DNA of 64,000 nt from Haliotis asinina. Its lineage: Eukaryota; Mollusca; Gastropoda; Lepetellida; Haliotidae. The position numbers and the translations under genes are program-made. This document shows, piece after piece, positions 33,301-44,876 of the stretch (positions within the stretch are counted from its first letter, which is position 1; the number at the start of each line of letters is the position of its first letter). The DNA lies in assembly GCF_037392515.1 (NCBI RefSeq), contig NC_090280.1, positions 18,540,001 to 18,604,000 of the forward strand. The letters are read 5' to 3'. The notes under the pieces were generated by a model, which saw only the letters and a list, made by a program, of their open reading frames with translations, was not told the origin of the DNA and searched no databases.

Positions 33301-35285
33301 TGAAGAACGTGATTCTCGAAATTGCATACAAGCGATGGACAATTTTGATGTAGTGTTAAGATGTGGGCATCACCGCCGACTTGATACACATTCAGGGCAG
33401 TTTGATGGCACACATAACACAGAAGAAAATCTGCGGCAGTACGTCATTTCCATTTTGCACCAATCATTTTTCAGCCGCACAACGCCCGACCTTACACGGC
33501 GAAATTTACAAATGCCATTTTGTGGAACCGCTATGCCACCATATTTAAGCTTCATCGAACAGTTCTGGGATGCTCATGGTCTGTGTCAGCGATCACCTCG
33601 GCAAGAGTCACATAACCTCTACCAGTTGGCACAAACACTACAGAAAGAGTCGGTGAATATTCCGCAGGCCACAATTCGTAACAAGTGATGCCAGGCAGTT
33701 CTGGACTCTCATGGTGGCTATGCACGATACTGAGTACAGAAAATTTCACCTTCAGATCTTATAACCATTAGAGAACAGGTTTAATTGTATAACTACCCAG
33801 GAAAGTAATAGATATGGCTTAGGAATTGCCCCAAGAAAGTAATAGATATGGCTTGTTTAATTGCATTGCAAATTATTCTATTTCAGAAAGCAAAGAGAAG
33901 CTTGTAGATGACCTTGGGATTAAAGTCGGTAAGTACTTGTAAAGTTTTCTCAAATCAAAATTATGTTATTTGTCCATACTACTTTATGGTCGCTGCAGTG
34001 ATATTTTGTTTAGTCACCTTGATTTTAAGGTGGAATGGTATCGTTTAGTTGGACATATACAATGTTTTGTTCTCGCATCAGTTGTGATGCCAGTCTGTAA
34101 AACTGCACACTGATCCGATACCACTCAGCATATCGCAGGAGTATAACGCAAACCAGGAGACCTTCTCCTTTGTGTAAAAACATATTATCGTAGTGTTATC
34201 ACGTTAGATAGTGATTCATAAGGACTTGCAAATGATACAGTCGGAATTAAAGAATAGTATCTCCATTAGAAAATGTTAAAGAGTGTTTTTTCCACATGTA
34301 TATGGAAATAGAAAGTACGGACATCGTTGTTGTTGCAGACAAACTGGCAAATGACAGCAAACACATAGACATTCGTCTCAAGGACATAGAGGCATCCCTA
34401 GGTAATGTATTTGAAAATATGGTTTACATTCTTACCAACATATCTCATTACTACAAGACTCTTAAATACTTTGGGTTGGACGCGTGTTTGAGAGTTTATG
34501 ACAGCTGGGATGTGGGAAAATTGGCCCTTGAGGGTCTGGAGTGGGATGGATGGGGCAAGGGAAAACAGGGAGTAGTTAAGTAAACTTAAAACTTGAAAAT
34601 GCCTCAACACCCCATATTGTCCATGTTAAACATGGGTGAGTAATTCTTGGGAATACCTAAAATACAAGTGTACAAAGTATGTGGTCTTTAACCTACTTTT
34701 GAAACATGCATTTGAAGCAGTAAATCTCTTTTTATTTGTTGTGACGCTAATATTAAAGGCTCTGCCCTGGAGGCTAAAGGATTAATAGTGGTCATATGAG
34801 CAGCAATTGATCTCACACATTGTATGCATATCGATAATCATAACAGATCCTCGTTGTCAAAAGCAGCGCTTACCTTCGTAATGTCTGTACGGAAAACGCA
34901 TACATTACAGCCAAACTGGCGTCTGAGTGGAGTGTAGACTGTGGTCCTCCCACTCCCCCAGAAGGCACAGACGTCCTCTACAGTTCAACAGGTCTTCATG
35001 CCATGGCCAACTACAGATGTAAGAAGGGTTTTCTTGACATCCAGCCTGGTCAACAAATGATGAGCGTGTGTCAGAAAGATGGGCACTGGACCGTGGTCAA
35101 CGTGAAGTGTATCAACAGTAAGGATATAACAAAAAATGAAATCTTCTATAAGTGTTGAAATTGTAAGAACGATATATGCTCATGGTGTGTCGAATTCACT
35201 TGCTCATTCTCTTCGAATAATCACGATTGTAAACTGACACAGTAACTATGGCCGATATATGATATTAACGTGTGATAATAATGGT

Positions 35286-35321
<36 letters not shown>

Positions 35322-36103
35322 AGCTGTTACTACTACTGCTTGTGCTGCTACTACTACTACTACAGCTGTTACTACTACTACGTCTACTAGGCTTTATACT
35401 GCTGCTATAACTATCACTAATCATAATAACATTGTTTAGTGTTTGTTGTTTTCTCACCGAGTGAAATGTACAGATTTCGAGAATAGAAACGTAACATACT
35501 ACAACTACTTCTACTATACCCGTGAAAATCCGGGCTAGAATTGGTCTTCAGTAAGCTGTGCTTTTCGTAAAAGGTGACTAGCACGATCGGATGGTCAGGC
35601 TGATTAACGTGGTTGACACATATCTTCAATTGTGTAGATCGATGCTCATGTTGTTGATCACTGCATTGTCCGGCGTAAACAACCAACTATTATCATTTAC
35701 TACTGCTGCTACTACTGCTCTTGGAAAGGAAGGAGAAGAGCAGGATACCTTCTAAAAGACCCGTAATGATTTGTAAATCTTTCTTCACTGCTTCATGTTT
35801 CCCTTGACAGTATCTGGCTGCTGGACGGCACCTGTTGGAAGAGTGCTGTATACCGGAACTCGATCAAAAACCATAACTGGCAAGGACTGTCAGCGATGGG
35901 ATTCTCAGAAGCCACACGGTCACGGCAATGCGGAAGACGTAAAGTTCTCCATCCTAGGATTTGACACTCCCCAAACTGTCTCAGGATCTGCTAACTATTG
36001 CCGTGACCCAGATCGCACAGGGTATTTATGGTGTTACACAACAGACCCCAATTCACGCTGGGAAAGGTGCGATGTCCCACAGTGTGAAATCCAGAATTTA
36101 TAG
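30240..36103 (+). CDS. Secreted sushi-kringle protein, MEKI type (6 exons)
   Basis: Exons are 30240-30369, 30557-30628, 33887-33928, 34339-34401, 34911-35117 and 35811-36103 (130, 72, 42, 63, 207, 293 bases). All joints are phase 1 with GT/AG ends, giving 268 residues. Order: signal peptide ('MEKILLCMLMATEWVFAF'), three helical exons ('MKKRINELEKDRED', 'KEKLVDDLGIKV', 'DIRLKDIEASL') that likely form a coiled coil, one sushi domain, one kringle, stop. It is the most complete single-module member of the cluster and has a conserved TATA promoter. The first large intron holds SINEs, a MITE and a Tc1-like fragment, and a (TAC)n run precedes the kringle exon. A possible poly(A) signal AATAAA lies near 36976. 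The function is unknown; an extracellular binding or defence role is only a guess. Confidence 0.85.
31841..31953 (+). mobile_element. Foldback MITE, copy 1
   Basis: About 110 bases whose two halves are inverted repeats: 'AACTTTCGTAG' near the left and 'TTACGAACGTTTCGAGAA' at the right. The reverse complement of 55585-55712 is a second copy sharing 'CCTAAGAATTC' and 'AACTTTGATC'. There is no coding capacity. Confidence 0.7.
32355..32508 (-). mobile_element. Abalone-type SINE, truncated
   Basis: Runs from 'CCCCGTGAAGGTCCGGAGTA' through 'GGCGACTATGCTTGTCGTAA' to 'GTTGGAACATGTCATCG', where it breaks off; the head half is missing. Confidence 0.8.
32690..32815 (+). mobile_element. Abalone-type SINE, truncated
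   Basis: 'GTGTCAACAAAGTCAGCGAG' and the following bases match the distal half of the SINE at 23573. Diverged and without the head. Confidence 0.6.
33038..33186 (+). mobile_element. tRNA-derived SINE
   Basis: A pol III box A-like 'TAGTCTAGCGG' (33049-33059) and box B-like 'GGTTCCATTCC' (33092-33102) are 32 bases apart, as in a tRNA. The non-tRNA body 'CCCCGCCGTGATATTGCTGG' follows. It is not a tRNA gene, because the acceptor stem does not close. Confidence 0.8.
33250..33740 (+). mobile_element. Tc1-like transposase fragment (C-terminal part)
   Basis: 'QYVISILHQSFFS', then 'PPYLSFIEQFWDAHGLCQR' (the last catalytic region of Tc1-type enzymes, normally P-I-E-x-x-W-D), 'LAQTLQKESVNIPQATIRNK' and, in another frame, 'RCQAVLDSHGGYARY' form the standard C-terminal order. 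The N-terminal half is absent and there are frameshifts. It lies in the first large intron of the 30240 gene. Confidence 0.8.
34911..35117 (+). CDS. Exon 5: sushi/CCP domain of the MEKI-type gene
   Basis: Acceptor 'ATTACAG|CC', donor 'AACA|GTAAGG', 207 bases. Cysteines are in 'VDCGPP', 'NYRCKKG', 'SVCQKDGHW' and 'NVKCIN'. Confidence 0.92.
35287..35400 (+). repeat. (ACT)n microsatellite before kringle exon
   Basis: Two ACT/TAC tracts with interruptions lie in the intron between the sushi and kringle exons. A serine-rich open frame on the other strand is a product of the repeat. Confidence 0.9.
35518..35682 (-). mobile_element. Abalone-type SINE, truncated
   Basis: 'CCCGTGAAAATCCGGGCTAG' to 'TTGATCACTGCATTGTCCGG' on the minus strand; the head is missing. 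It lies in the last intron of the 30240 gene. Confidence 0.75.
35811..36103 (+). CDS. Exon 6: kringle domain of the MEKI-type gene
   Basis: Acceptor 'CTTGACAG|TATCTG', stop TAG at 36101-36103. Cysteines are in 'SGCW', 'KDCQRW', 'NYCRDPD', 'LWCYT' and 'ERCDVPQC'. The loop reads 'CRDPDRTGYLWCYT', so only the first of the two ligand-binding aspartates seen in the 22059 kringle is present. Confidence 0.93.
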
Positions 36104-36109
36104 GGTTAT

Positions 36110-37490
36110 AAGTACAAAAATGGTCCAGTTGGCTTTTGTCCTCATCCGCCCTCCTTCTATACAGTCTTGTCCAAACTATTTTGAGATCTTGCTTGGCTGT
36201 GGAGTTGGAGGAATTTGCAATGTTGAAACATTAAAATTGATCAGTGTGAAACCAATGGTAGTTATTCTGTTGTCATTAAAGGTTTCTGTATCGGTTGAAA
36301 TATTTGAGTCAAAGGTGGTTTGTGTCGACCTGTTTGTAGGTTCGCGCCTCTATAGGTAAATTTAAATCACTGTCTGAGAGTATCCAAGTTTAGTCGTATC
36401 TCATTAACTAGTCACAAATGTATACTGTTATGCTTGTGACAGAAAATTTCACAGTAATGGTTCGTTATAGTTCATGGTGCAATATATGGGTTAAGACTGT
36501 TACGACTATTGTGAAAAACAGGCTTCGGCAGATCTCAGAGGTAACACACAACACTGTACATTACTGTCACAAACAAATATTTCCATAACTATCAAATGTC
36601 CATAATATCAACAAAATATCAACAATGTTATCATTTACGCGTGCAAGTTTGCGCTACGACCTGGAGGAATATGATTAAACAGACATAGACAAATACATTT
36701 TCTCCGTGATAATTGATGAAATCTGGTTTGTTTCCAACACATTTCTAATAATACATCTATATTATTTCTTATTGGTGTTCACACATTAATATTGTTGTTT
36801 TGTAAGTGTGTGTACTGTGGTAAGAGGGTGTTCATGAGGGTGTAGAAGTATAGTATAATGCTATTTATCATGTTAAGGTATTCATTATGTATGTGTATCT
36901 TAATGTTTTTGAATGTCTCATAAGACTAATGACCAGATGCTGACATTTTCATCATGGCATATAATGTGGCGCATAAATAAAATATTTTTTTCATATTCTT
37001 ATCATATTGCAGTTCAGTAAATTAATAACGAGACCCCAAATCGCCTTTGTAATATCGTATAATGATTGGTTTATCCTTTCCTTGTCACAATTACATAGAC
37101 TTTCGATGTTCAATAAACATACAGTAACTGCAACCGCTGATGTGTACATATGCTTTCATATGTTCTGAGAAAAAATCATACGTGTACATACTAATGGATA
37201 ATGTCATGGAAAATGTGTTACGGTTTTACCGAGACAAAAGGTTTAAGATATCCCCTCCGAACCGGCAAAATATAAAACGAGAAGTCTAAAATTTTCGATA
37301 TTTTACATTGAGCAAAAACAAAGGCAAGATACAAAGTCTCACAATAGAAGTTTCATGTACAACGCAACTGGGTCAAATCTGGTCTTTGAAGGGCATTTAG
37401 AGATCATCTTAAGGCCATCTAAAGTAACGAGGCACAAATAAATATAATCCAAATTACATATCCGTTTTGATGAGATTCAGTCTTTGAATA
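36110..37490. other. 3' flank of the 30240 gene
   Basis: No gene. 36160-36560 and 37000-37160 match the 3' flank of copy 1. At 37023-37034 lies the unfilled form of the site that in copy 1 received the LINE at 9995-10449. Confidence 0.6.
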
Positions 37491-37665
37491 CTGTTAGAGA
37501 AGCAGAGTATTTTGATTGACAGTCAAGTTATAGATACTGAACGGGGCTTCACGCCCATACATTCACTCTGATGACAAGCAGTGTGTACAGTTAAAGGCTC
37601 TGTCAACATAGCGCAGTCTTACTTTTTGCGTGTGGATATGCCAATAACTCCAGTGAGTACATTAA
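37490..37665 (+). pseudogene. Relic first exon and promoter of an MVFR-type gene
   Basis: 'GCAGAGTATTTTGATTGACA' and 'GGCTTCACGCCC', then 'AAAGGCTCTGTCAACAT', match 16963-17076 at the promoter and start of the 17076 gene. The start codon region is interrupted by a deletion that removes most of the signal peptide, after which 'GTGTGGATATGCCA' and 'TCCAGTGA' return. No sushi or kringle exon of this copy survives before the shared 3' flank at 39.3-40.3 kb. Confidence 0.75.
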
Positions 37666-37669
37666 GGAG

Positions 37670-38635
37670 CGTCAAAAAGAACCACTCATTGAAAACTGCC
37701 GCTACCTGATTGTACCAGGAAAATGCAGAAGAGCAGATGATTTGTGAAACTGCAGGTACAGTAGTTACCTACATAGTATGTTACTGAACACTAACATGTA
37801 GACCATCGTTCACTATAAAGATTTCAAGCACAGAAAAACACCTAACTTAAACAGGAAGTATAAACATGAATTTCAAGCGATATACGGTCGTTCCAAAATA
37901 TTGATTCTGAAGATTTTTATCCTTTTAGGACACCGAAGTTACACGGTACGCTGCTACAAAACGTGTCGGATGAACAAGGCTAGGTCGACCACAAGAACAA
38001 ACAGAAATATGAAACTGTTGCTAAAGAGCGTCAGATGAACAAGGCCTGGCTGGTGACCTCTCTTTTCATGTGCTGGCTGGAATGACAATGAAATCTTTCT
38101 GTGGTTTAATGGTCTAAGTTTATGGTTCACTGCAAAACCTGTATGCTTACGATCAAAAACATATCATCATCATCCTAAGACTGATATTCATCCTAGCTCG
38201 GTAGGTGACTGGAATGTATACTCTTGAATGCGAATGAATGTGTATAGCCTGAATGTTGTCATTGTCTTGAGAATGAGGAGGTTACTTGAAGGAGTGAAAG
38301 GAATTCCTTTGATCTTCTTAGGTTCTTCTTGGTATTCTTTTGTCTTTGTGGAAGAATGCAAACATCTCCATCAGACATGGTACGTTGAACTGAACTGAAT
38401 GAATAAAACAATAATGTAATATTTGTATTTATTCACTACCGTCTGCGACACCCGTGCTGTTTTTTCTCTTTTGAGTCAACCCCTCCTATCTTTTTCTTTT
38501 AGAAGTGATAGTCAGACTCCAAGGTACCTACATCCTTAATAGTTTCAGTATTATAGTTGTCATTATTTTCAATGTCAGCAATCATTTGTAATGAAACTAA
38601 GTTTAATTTCATAATGATCAGCAGAAAAAAGCGAT
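37670..38635. other. Remains of the lost MVFR-type gene, no open gene
   Basis: AT-rich sequence without supported frames. It occupies the place of introns and exons of the lost second MVFR-type gene. Confidence 0.3.
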
Positions 38636-38639
38636 TGCA

Positions 38640-38815
38640 ATAAAAGGCGACTCTGCTTGTCGTAACGGAATCGGGTGGTCAGGCTCGCTGATATATGTCA
38701 TCAGTTCCCATTGAGGAGATCTATGCTCATGCTGTTGATCACTGGTCTGATTCAGACCACCGCCATATAATTGGAATATTGTTGGGTGCGGCGTAAAACG
38801 AATCTCACTCATAAT
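38640..38815 (-). mobile_element. Abalone-type SINE
   Basis: From 'AAAGGCGACTCTGCTTGTCG' to 'GGGTGCGGCGTAAAACGAAT' on the minus strand, with the middle shortened. Confidence 0.8.
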
Positions 38816-38819
38816 GAGC

Positions 38820-40560
38820 ATTTAAATGTGTCCATAGTGATACAATATCACCGCATATTAATTTGTGTATAGCCATTGTGTTTTGCAAATAAGTCCCTTT
38901 GCTTATTCCTGCACTAATCTCTCCTCAATGAAGTCATTTTTTCTACGTTTCCTACCCCTTACCACCGACACCGTTGTTAGGCCGAACTTGGCCTATTTAA
39001 CACTTTCACATATTAACTACTTAAATTGTAGATAGAGATGCCAAAAATAGGTATATTTCCGACAGTACTTTAGTTGTCTGAGAAAGCAAGGTTACGCTTT
39101 TGAGTGTATATGTGATACAAAAAGACACATTTCATACCTCAAGTTCAAACCATTTTTTTTTCAATTTCTTTCCACTCTAATATAATACATGTATTAATAT
39201 TAACTGATATTTTTTCAACGATTGGCAGCGTGTTTATTTCACGAGACAGAGCATTTATTAAAAACTGCAATTCACTGACCATCGACTTCTTCCCTGGGTC
39301 ACGTGATACTAGTCCTCCTTTCCTCTTTTTATTGTAAATTCATAATCAGGAAATCAACGCAAATCTTTCATTGAAGGCTCTCGTGCCCTGCATTGTCTCC
39401 ATGTCGAAAGGATGGAAGGGAGTCCATGTGTCAAGATGATGACGTTAGCAGATTTCATTCTGTATATATCACAGCCATAGCAGTTCACGTTCCTGAAATT
39501 CTTCTTCTTCTGCGTGTCGACGTTAGTCAGTAGATCTGTTCTTTCTAAAGCTTTCTGTATCGGGTCTATTTATTCAGCTAAAGGTGGTGAATGTCGACCT
39601 GTTTGTCGGTTGACGCTTGTGACGGCTAATCTGTGTCTCGAAACAATTTCCAGATTTGGCTACATATTATTATGTGCTGATGACTCTATAATGAAACACA
39701 AAAGAACTGTCGCACTGACAGCGGTTTCCTGATGTACTCAGTTTGTTTCATTACGAAAGGATCAGACTTGACATTTATGGTTAACACATTGCCAGGAATC
39801 ACATTCAGAGTTCACACAAGCAAAGTCACCAAAAATGCTATCATTAAGATACCCTAAAGTAAGTATTGTGTGTGGACTCCATGTGCATGTAGTACAGGAC
39901 TACGATATGGTCTGCGCACGCAGAAGTTACCTCCTTGGAAATGTAGACGCACTGTCTCGACATTGATGGGTCTGTTGTGAGATCCAGTGGTCTGGTGTGC
40001 TGTTTCCGTCGTCACGTTATGCACGTGCATTTTCATTTTCACGAATGTAACACGGAACCTTTTACCAACTCTGCCTTTTCAGGCACACGCTGATGTTGGT
40101 AATTACTGTCAATTTGGATTGGAAACCATGTTGACGAACCGATACAACCATAATAAAAACACCATTGTACAAGAATAAAATTCTGCATTTGGTTTTGAAA
40201 TGCGATGTTTCTTTTGTGGTTCAGTATATGCTTGTGACAGTCCGAGAGTATATTGGCTCGTGATGGTTTCACAAAAATATTGACTTTCAAAATAAATACT
40301 ATTCGTTACCATCACACCAGTACCATATATTTTCGTGACTACACTGATGGGCTAAAGAAAGTGAACGTTTTTACGTTTGAATTTTTGGCAAAGTTGTTTA
40401 GGTAGGTAAAATCCTTGTAGGGCGAAACAGTTCGCCGACACCTGACCAATCATGTGCCCACATGCAGCACGTTGACTGTGTTGAAACACGAGAATTTGCG
40501 GAAAATGGCAAAGAGTCATCCTCGGAGAGTTTGCAAAATGCTTATCGAGAACTGGTATAC
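38820..40560. other. Flank shared with 24.3-24.7 kb and 2.8 kb
   Basis: 39390-39720 and 40225-40300 match the 3' flank of the 17076 gene. 40085-40210 matches 2810-2930 ('TTTGGATTGGAAA', 'AAAACACCATT'), which marks a small unnamed repeat. No gene is seen. Confidence 0.45.
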
Positions 40561-40599
40561 AAGGCAGCGAATCGGTGGCCATCCATCTCAGCTGACAAA

Positions 40600-41510
40600 A
40601 AAAACACCGAAATAATACCACGGCTAACATGACAGAGAGCTGACCCTAGGTATGAGGCAGATGGGCGCCAACAACAGCCTCATTGCAAGGGTCTTTATCT
40701 ATACACGTGGTACCATCGTTAGGCTGTTCCAGCGTTACAGGCAAACCGGCAGCATCGAAGACAGAAGTCGCGATCAGACATACCACGTGTGACGATCCCA
40801 CAGTAAGACCGCTGTTTGCGCACTCTTCACCTGCACAACCGCCTCATCACGGCAACAGAAACAACGGTAACGGCTCTAGAACATGTCATCAGTCCACGTA
40901 ACGTGTTACGGCGTCTACATGCAGTAGGTAGAAGAGCTCGACGTCCTCTGTGTGGAATGGCATTGACCCAGGAACATCGTCGTCTAGGTTACAGTGGGCA
41001 ACGACTGTACGTCGCTGGAAGGTACTAAATTGTCAGCGAGACGTTTTTACAGACGAAAGTCGATTCACCACGTTCCATAATGATAATTCGAGTATACCGT
41101 CGCAGGGGAGGAAGACTAGTGCCGAACTGCGTCCAATAAATGCATCCTTTTGGAGGAGATGGTGGTGTGTGTGTGTAGGGGGGGGGGGGGGGGAATGTGT
41201 GGGAATTAACGTACACAATTGGTCGTAATACGTGGAAACAACGGAAGGCCCCAAACAGCGCCAGTTTTCCAGAACCTCTTGAACTCCTAAGACATCCAGT
41301 ACGCTCACCGGACTTAACCCCCATAGGGCACTTATGGGATGACCTCAGTCGGCACGTGAGAAGACGACCACGACCCTAGCGAACCCACATGATGTTCTCA
41401 GCTACGAGCAGGACAGGATTCCGGATGCAGCTATTTGCCAGCTGACGACATCGATAAAACGGCGAGCCTGGGCGTGTATTGCTGCTAGAGGTCGTCACGC
41501 TCGTTACTGA
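40600..41510 (+). mobile_element. Tc1-like transposon remnant
   Basis: In order and in changing frames: an HTH start ('LTLGMRQMGANNSLIARVF'), a second DNA-binding part ('VLRRLHAVGRRARRPLCG'), 'RDVFTDESRFTTFHND' with the first catalytic Asp, and 'PPIGHLWDDLSRHVRRRPRP' near the last catalytic residue. A poly-G run (41170-41193) has grown inside. Several frameshifts make it dead; no terminal inverted repeats were identified. Confidence 0.8.
41168..41193. repeat. (GT)n plus poly-G tract
   Basis: A short GT run followed by about 18 G residues inside the Tc1-like remnant; prone to slippage and G-quadruplex formation. Confidence 0.85.
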
Positions 41511-41837
41511 GGATGTGTATGCACGGCCAGAGAATGGCTAGGTTGTAGTATTTATTTCTCCATTTGTTCAGACGACGTCACTCTGACAAGAATTTTTCGG
41601 AAGCACATATTTGTCATGTAGATTTTGTAGATAAAGACAAAACCATCTTGTTTGCTATAGTTAATATTAGGAACTGAGTTGCTGGTATATCTGTTGAACG
41701 TTCATTTCCTCTATGTGAATGTACGAATTACCGAAGTAATGATTCCAAATGAAAGAGGCATATATCGAAGATAGATCGGACATGTCTATTTCTGAACGTA
41801 TCAAGGTTTATTTACTGCTGCAAGCCAATGTTTGACA

Positions 41838-41892
41838 CACACACACATATACATATGTATATATAAATGTGTGTGTGTGTGTCTGTGTGTAA
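41838..41892. repeat. Palindromic (CA)n-(TA)n-(TG)n microsatellite
   Basis: CA repeats, then 'TATACATATGTATATA', then TG repeats form a nearly perfect inverted repeat able to extrude a cruciform. Confidence 0.85.
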
Positions 41893-42289
41893 ATTGAAGA
41901 GTCATGTCAATGTAAAATGCAATGTTTCTATCATAGATGTTTATGAAAAATGATATTTTATTAACACTAAATTACAGAATACAATAAATTTTGTTTGGAC
42001 CTTAAACTGACTTTAAGGTGTATTTCGGAAATGATGTGGAAGATTCTGAACTGGTCCCTCAACCAACTCTGGAGAAGGATGCAGGCCACAAGCCTGTGTT
42101 CGATACCAAGAGGAAACAAGATCGTCCTGACTAAAATACAGACACATGTAATGTGAAAATGAAAACGGCAATCAAAAAAGGAATGACAAGTGGACTGGTG
42201 ACAGAGTGTGACTGCTGAAGGTCTTTACAAACAGATATGTCCTACCAGAACTTTTATTTCATCTTTGCTTCTGTGTGACGTTTGTTCAC

Positions 42290-43090
42290 TCCTATCAGGA
42301 TTGACAAAGATGTTTGAGAGGAGATATCTAGGCTTTAGTCTTGTTGATCCTCAGATGAGGCTTGGCATCTTTGAAAAAGATGAAGGAAAAGCCTGGTTCA
42401 TACCTGTGCCGTGTGGATCATTTTGGAGAACCTGGAGAAAGTTGGTAGCAGGAGAACAGATGTCTCAAGGTCAAAATCTCTGTTCTTAGATAAACTGATG
42501 GAGAACCTGGAGCAGAGACTGAAGATCACCCCCATCATTACAAATTTATCTCCACTTGATCTGAGGAAGGCTGGAGACTCACCAATCCTGACATTCCATG
42601 GCGATGCTGATTTACTGGAAATTAATTCTATAAAACATATTTTGTAAATTATAACAGTTTTGTTGTTGAAGATGTAAATGTAAGAGATGAAAACCAGCAT
42701 GAAACCATGAACTTGTACTTTACTGAAATTTATTCCAATCAGGCCTTTTTCACATTTTCATATATTCATATTATATGCAAATTTGGCAGATTACAGAGTT
42801 GGCAGAGCACTTTGGCCTTGATAAAGATAAGACACGGTTTGAGTGGAGCCAGGCCAAGTTAAAACTCCTGAGCATTCAAACGACTGTGATCCTTTCAACA
42901 TCGGAGGTTGAGAGTCTTCTCCCACCTGTGACAGACCATAGGAATAGGCTGAAAACTAACAACTGCACCAATGTATTTATGGTCATCATGACTGCTAAAA
43001 CCCCTACTGACATTGACTTGAGGAAGTGTGTGGCCTAATTCATGGCAAGAGAAAAAGGAGAATATGATAAGGAACTTACATCAAAGCATG
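42290..43090 (+). mobile_element. hAT/ZBED-like transposase fragment
   Basis: Pieces in order resemble the C-terminal half of hAT-derived proteins of the ZNF862/KIAA1586 kind: 'LTKMFERRYLGFSLVDPQ', 'LDLRKAGDSPILTFHGDA', 'AEHFGLDKDKTRFEWSQAK', 'STSEVESLLPP' and 'RNRLKTNNCTNVFMVIM' (dimerisation region). The conserved 'CERxFS' part is missing. Frameshifts separate the pieces. The match is from memory of the family. Confidence 0.5.
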
Positions 43091-43439
43091 CCAGAATGTG
43101 AAACCTGGGTATTGCCAACAAAAGCCTATGTTTTAGACGTCCTGTCTGCAATTCTAGACTTGACACATCAGTTACGAAAACACCGATTTCCTATTTCCCT
43201 GTTTGACTTGTACTGTGTGTTCACGTGTACATTCAGATAAACAACTGTCACGAATAGTAACATTGGAAGTGTGGTCAAGGAATACAGACATGTGGTTAAT
43301 CTAAACTCCGAGAAGATACTGCAAAAAACTCGATATGAACTCGAACGTGTTCCTTACTGTGAATATTGTGTGCTTGGTACTTGTACCAAGTGAAGATGTA
43401 AGGGAATGTGCATGATTCCCCACCTTCACACTCATAAGC

Positions 43440-43444
43440 GCGCG

Positions 43445-43494
<50 letters not shown>

Positions 43495-43497
43495 TTT
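43440..43497. repeat. (CA)n-(GA)n compound microsatellite
   Basis: Alternating purine-pyrimidine CA units grade into GA units. Confidence 0.9.
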
Positions 43498-43734
43498 ACG
43501 CTGTTAAATGTCACGTTTATTTAAGCATTCATATAGACGGTATTTTCTTTTGTCTACACAAAACTTGTATCACCACAATAAGCAATTTTAAATAACATAA
43601 CATACAATACATACATAATCTAGCATAATTTATAAAAAAATATTTTCCGCATTACATATAGTCATACAAATGAATTAAATGAAATAATACAATGGATATA
43701 TGGTGAACGCAAAATATACAGGCACCACAGACAT

Positions 43735-43975
43735 ACCAGAACCAAGAATCAGGCGCACAACAACTTCATAGAATAGGAGGCATTGTCCCGTCTGAACTTC
43801 ACGGTGTCTAGTCGTCTCTCCAAATCTCTGTACTTCTTCCTTTTCGGGGCAGTCCTTGGCCGGCATTGCACTGAAGCATCTTTGCCTCGTTTACGGTTTG
43901 CCAAGAACTTGGCCATCTCGAAAAGGTTGGGATGTTGTTTTCCCAAGCCAAGCCAACCCTAGAGGTCGTTGTTTG
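43735..43975 (-). mobile_element. MULE/FLYWCH-type transposase-like fragment
   Basis: On the minus strand 'GKQHPNLFEMAKFLANRKR' and 'KRKKYRDLERRLDTVKFRRD' follow the pattern 'HPN-F...L...+KKY-+L..RL' found after the catalytic part of MULE-type transposases. It is short, with the catalytic region absent. This is a family guess from memory. Confidence 0.4.
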
Positions 43976-43979
43976 TGCT

Positions 43980-44640
43980 GGGACCATCGGTAATTTTAGT
44001 ACAGTCGAAAAGTGCCACCTTGATTTTGTTGTGTACAGGTCCATGGTTGTAGCCTTAACGAATGTTTTGGAAATTATGACATTTACTGTTGACACTCATC
44101 AGAAGACTTACTTAATGCATCCATTCTCCAATGTCAGTTCCAATATTCTTATAGCATGCACGTTTATGTAAGGAACTGAATTATGAATTCAGTGAACTAA
44201 ACTCATTCACTAAATTAGCTGGTTTACATGTCAACCTGCTGCATAAACAGGAACAATCTTTTACCGATACTGCTAAACACCACACTTTGTGAGGAAGAAA
44301 GATAATAGGCTTCTTAGGAAACAACATTATACATTGAGACACTATTTACCGGTTACGGTAATCCATTAATTAATGCGTCGATTGGAAATGTGTCCTAGGC
44401 AACTGTCATTTCTTAGATGTAGCTTTCCCGGCCTGTCACCGCTGGTACACATCATTTTTCGTTGCCTGAGGGGACACATCTCACCTTTTGTGAAAAAAAA
44501 CAGTGTCTTACTCCCTTAAGACAACACCATTTTCACAACATCAAACATTAAACCTTGTTTACCTGGACCCAAAAGGCCGAACGTATGGGACTACGGGGTA
44601 GAGTATTGCTGTTCGAGAGGCGAACATACAGACCACTCCA
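43980..44640. other. Intergenic, nothing recognised
   Basis: Low-information AT-rich sequence downstream of the minus-strand gene; no supported frames. Confidence 0.35.
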
Positions 44641-44644
44641 GATC

Positions 44645-44876
44645 CTGTTTGGGATTGGTCTTCAGTGACCCACGTTTCTCGTAAGAGGCGACTAAAGGGA
44701 CAGGGATGTCAGGTTCACAGATTCGATTGACACATATCGCATCTCAGTGACCTAGATCGATGCTTTTGATCACTGGATTGTCTGGTCCAGACAATTATTA
44801 ACGGACCGGAACCGCTGCGCCATAGCTGGGATGTTAATTAGTGTGGCGTAAAACTAAACTCTCTCACTTAAGTGAA
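44645..44876 (-). mobile_element. Abalone-type SINE
   Basis: 'TTCTCGTAAGAGGCGACTAA', 'TTGATCACTGGATTGTCTGG' and 'GTGTGGCGTAAAACTAAACT' identify a near-complete minus-strand copy. Confidence 0.8.

Noticed and set aside
35221-35457. Serine-rich 78-codon frame on the minus strand
   Set aside because: Produced by the (ACT)n repeat; no other support.
40683-41379. Several overlapping short frames as host genes
   Set aside because: They are pieces of one frameshifted Tc1-like transposase.
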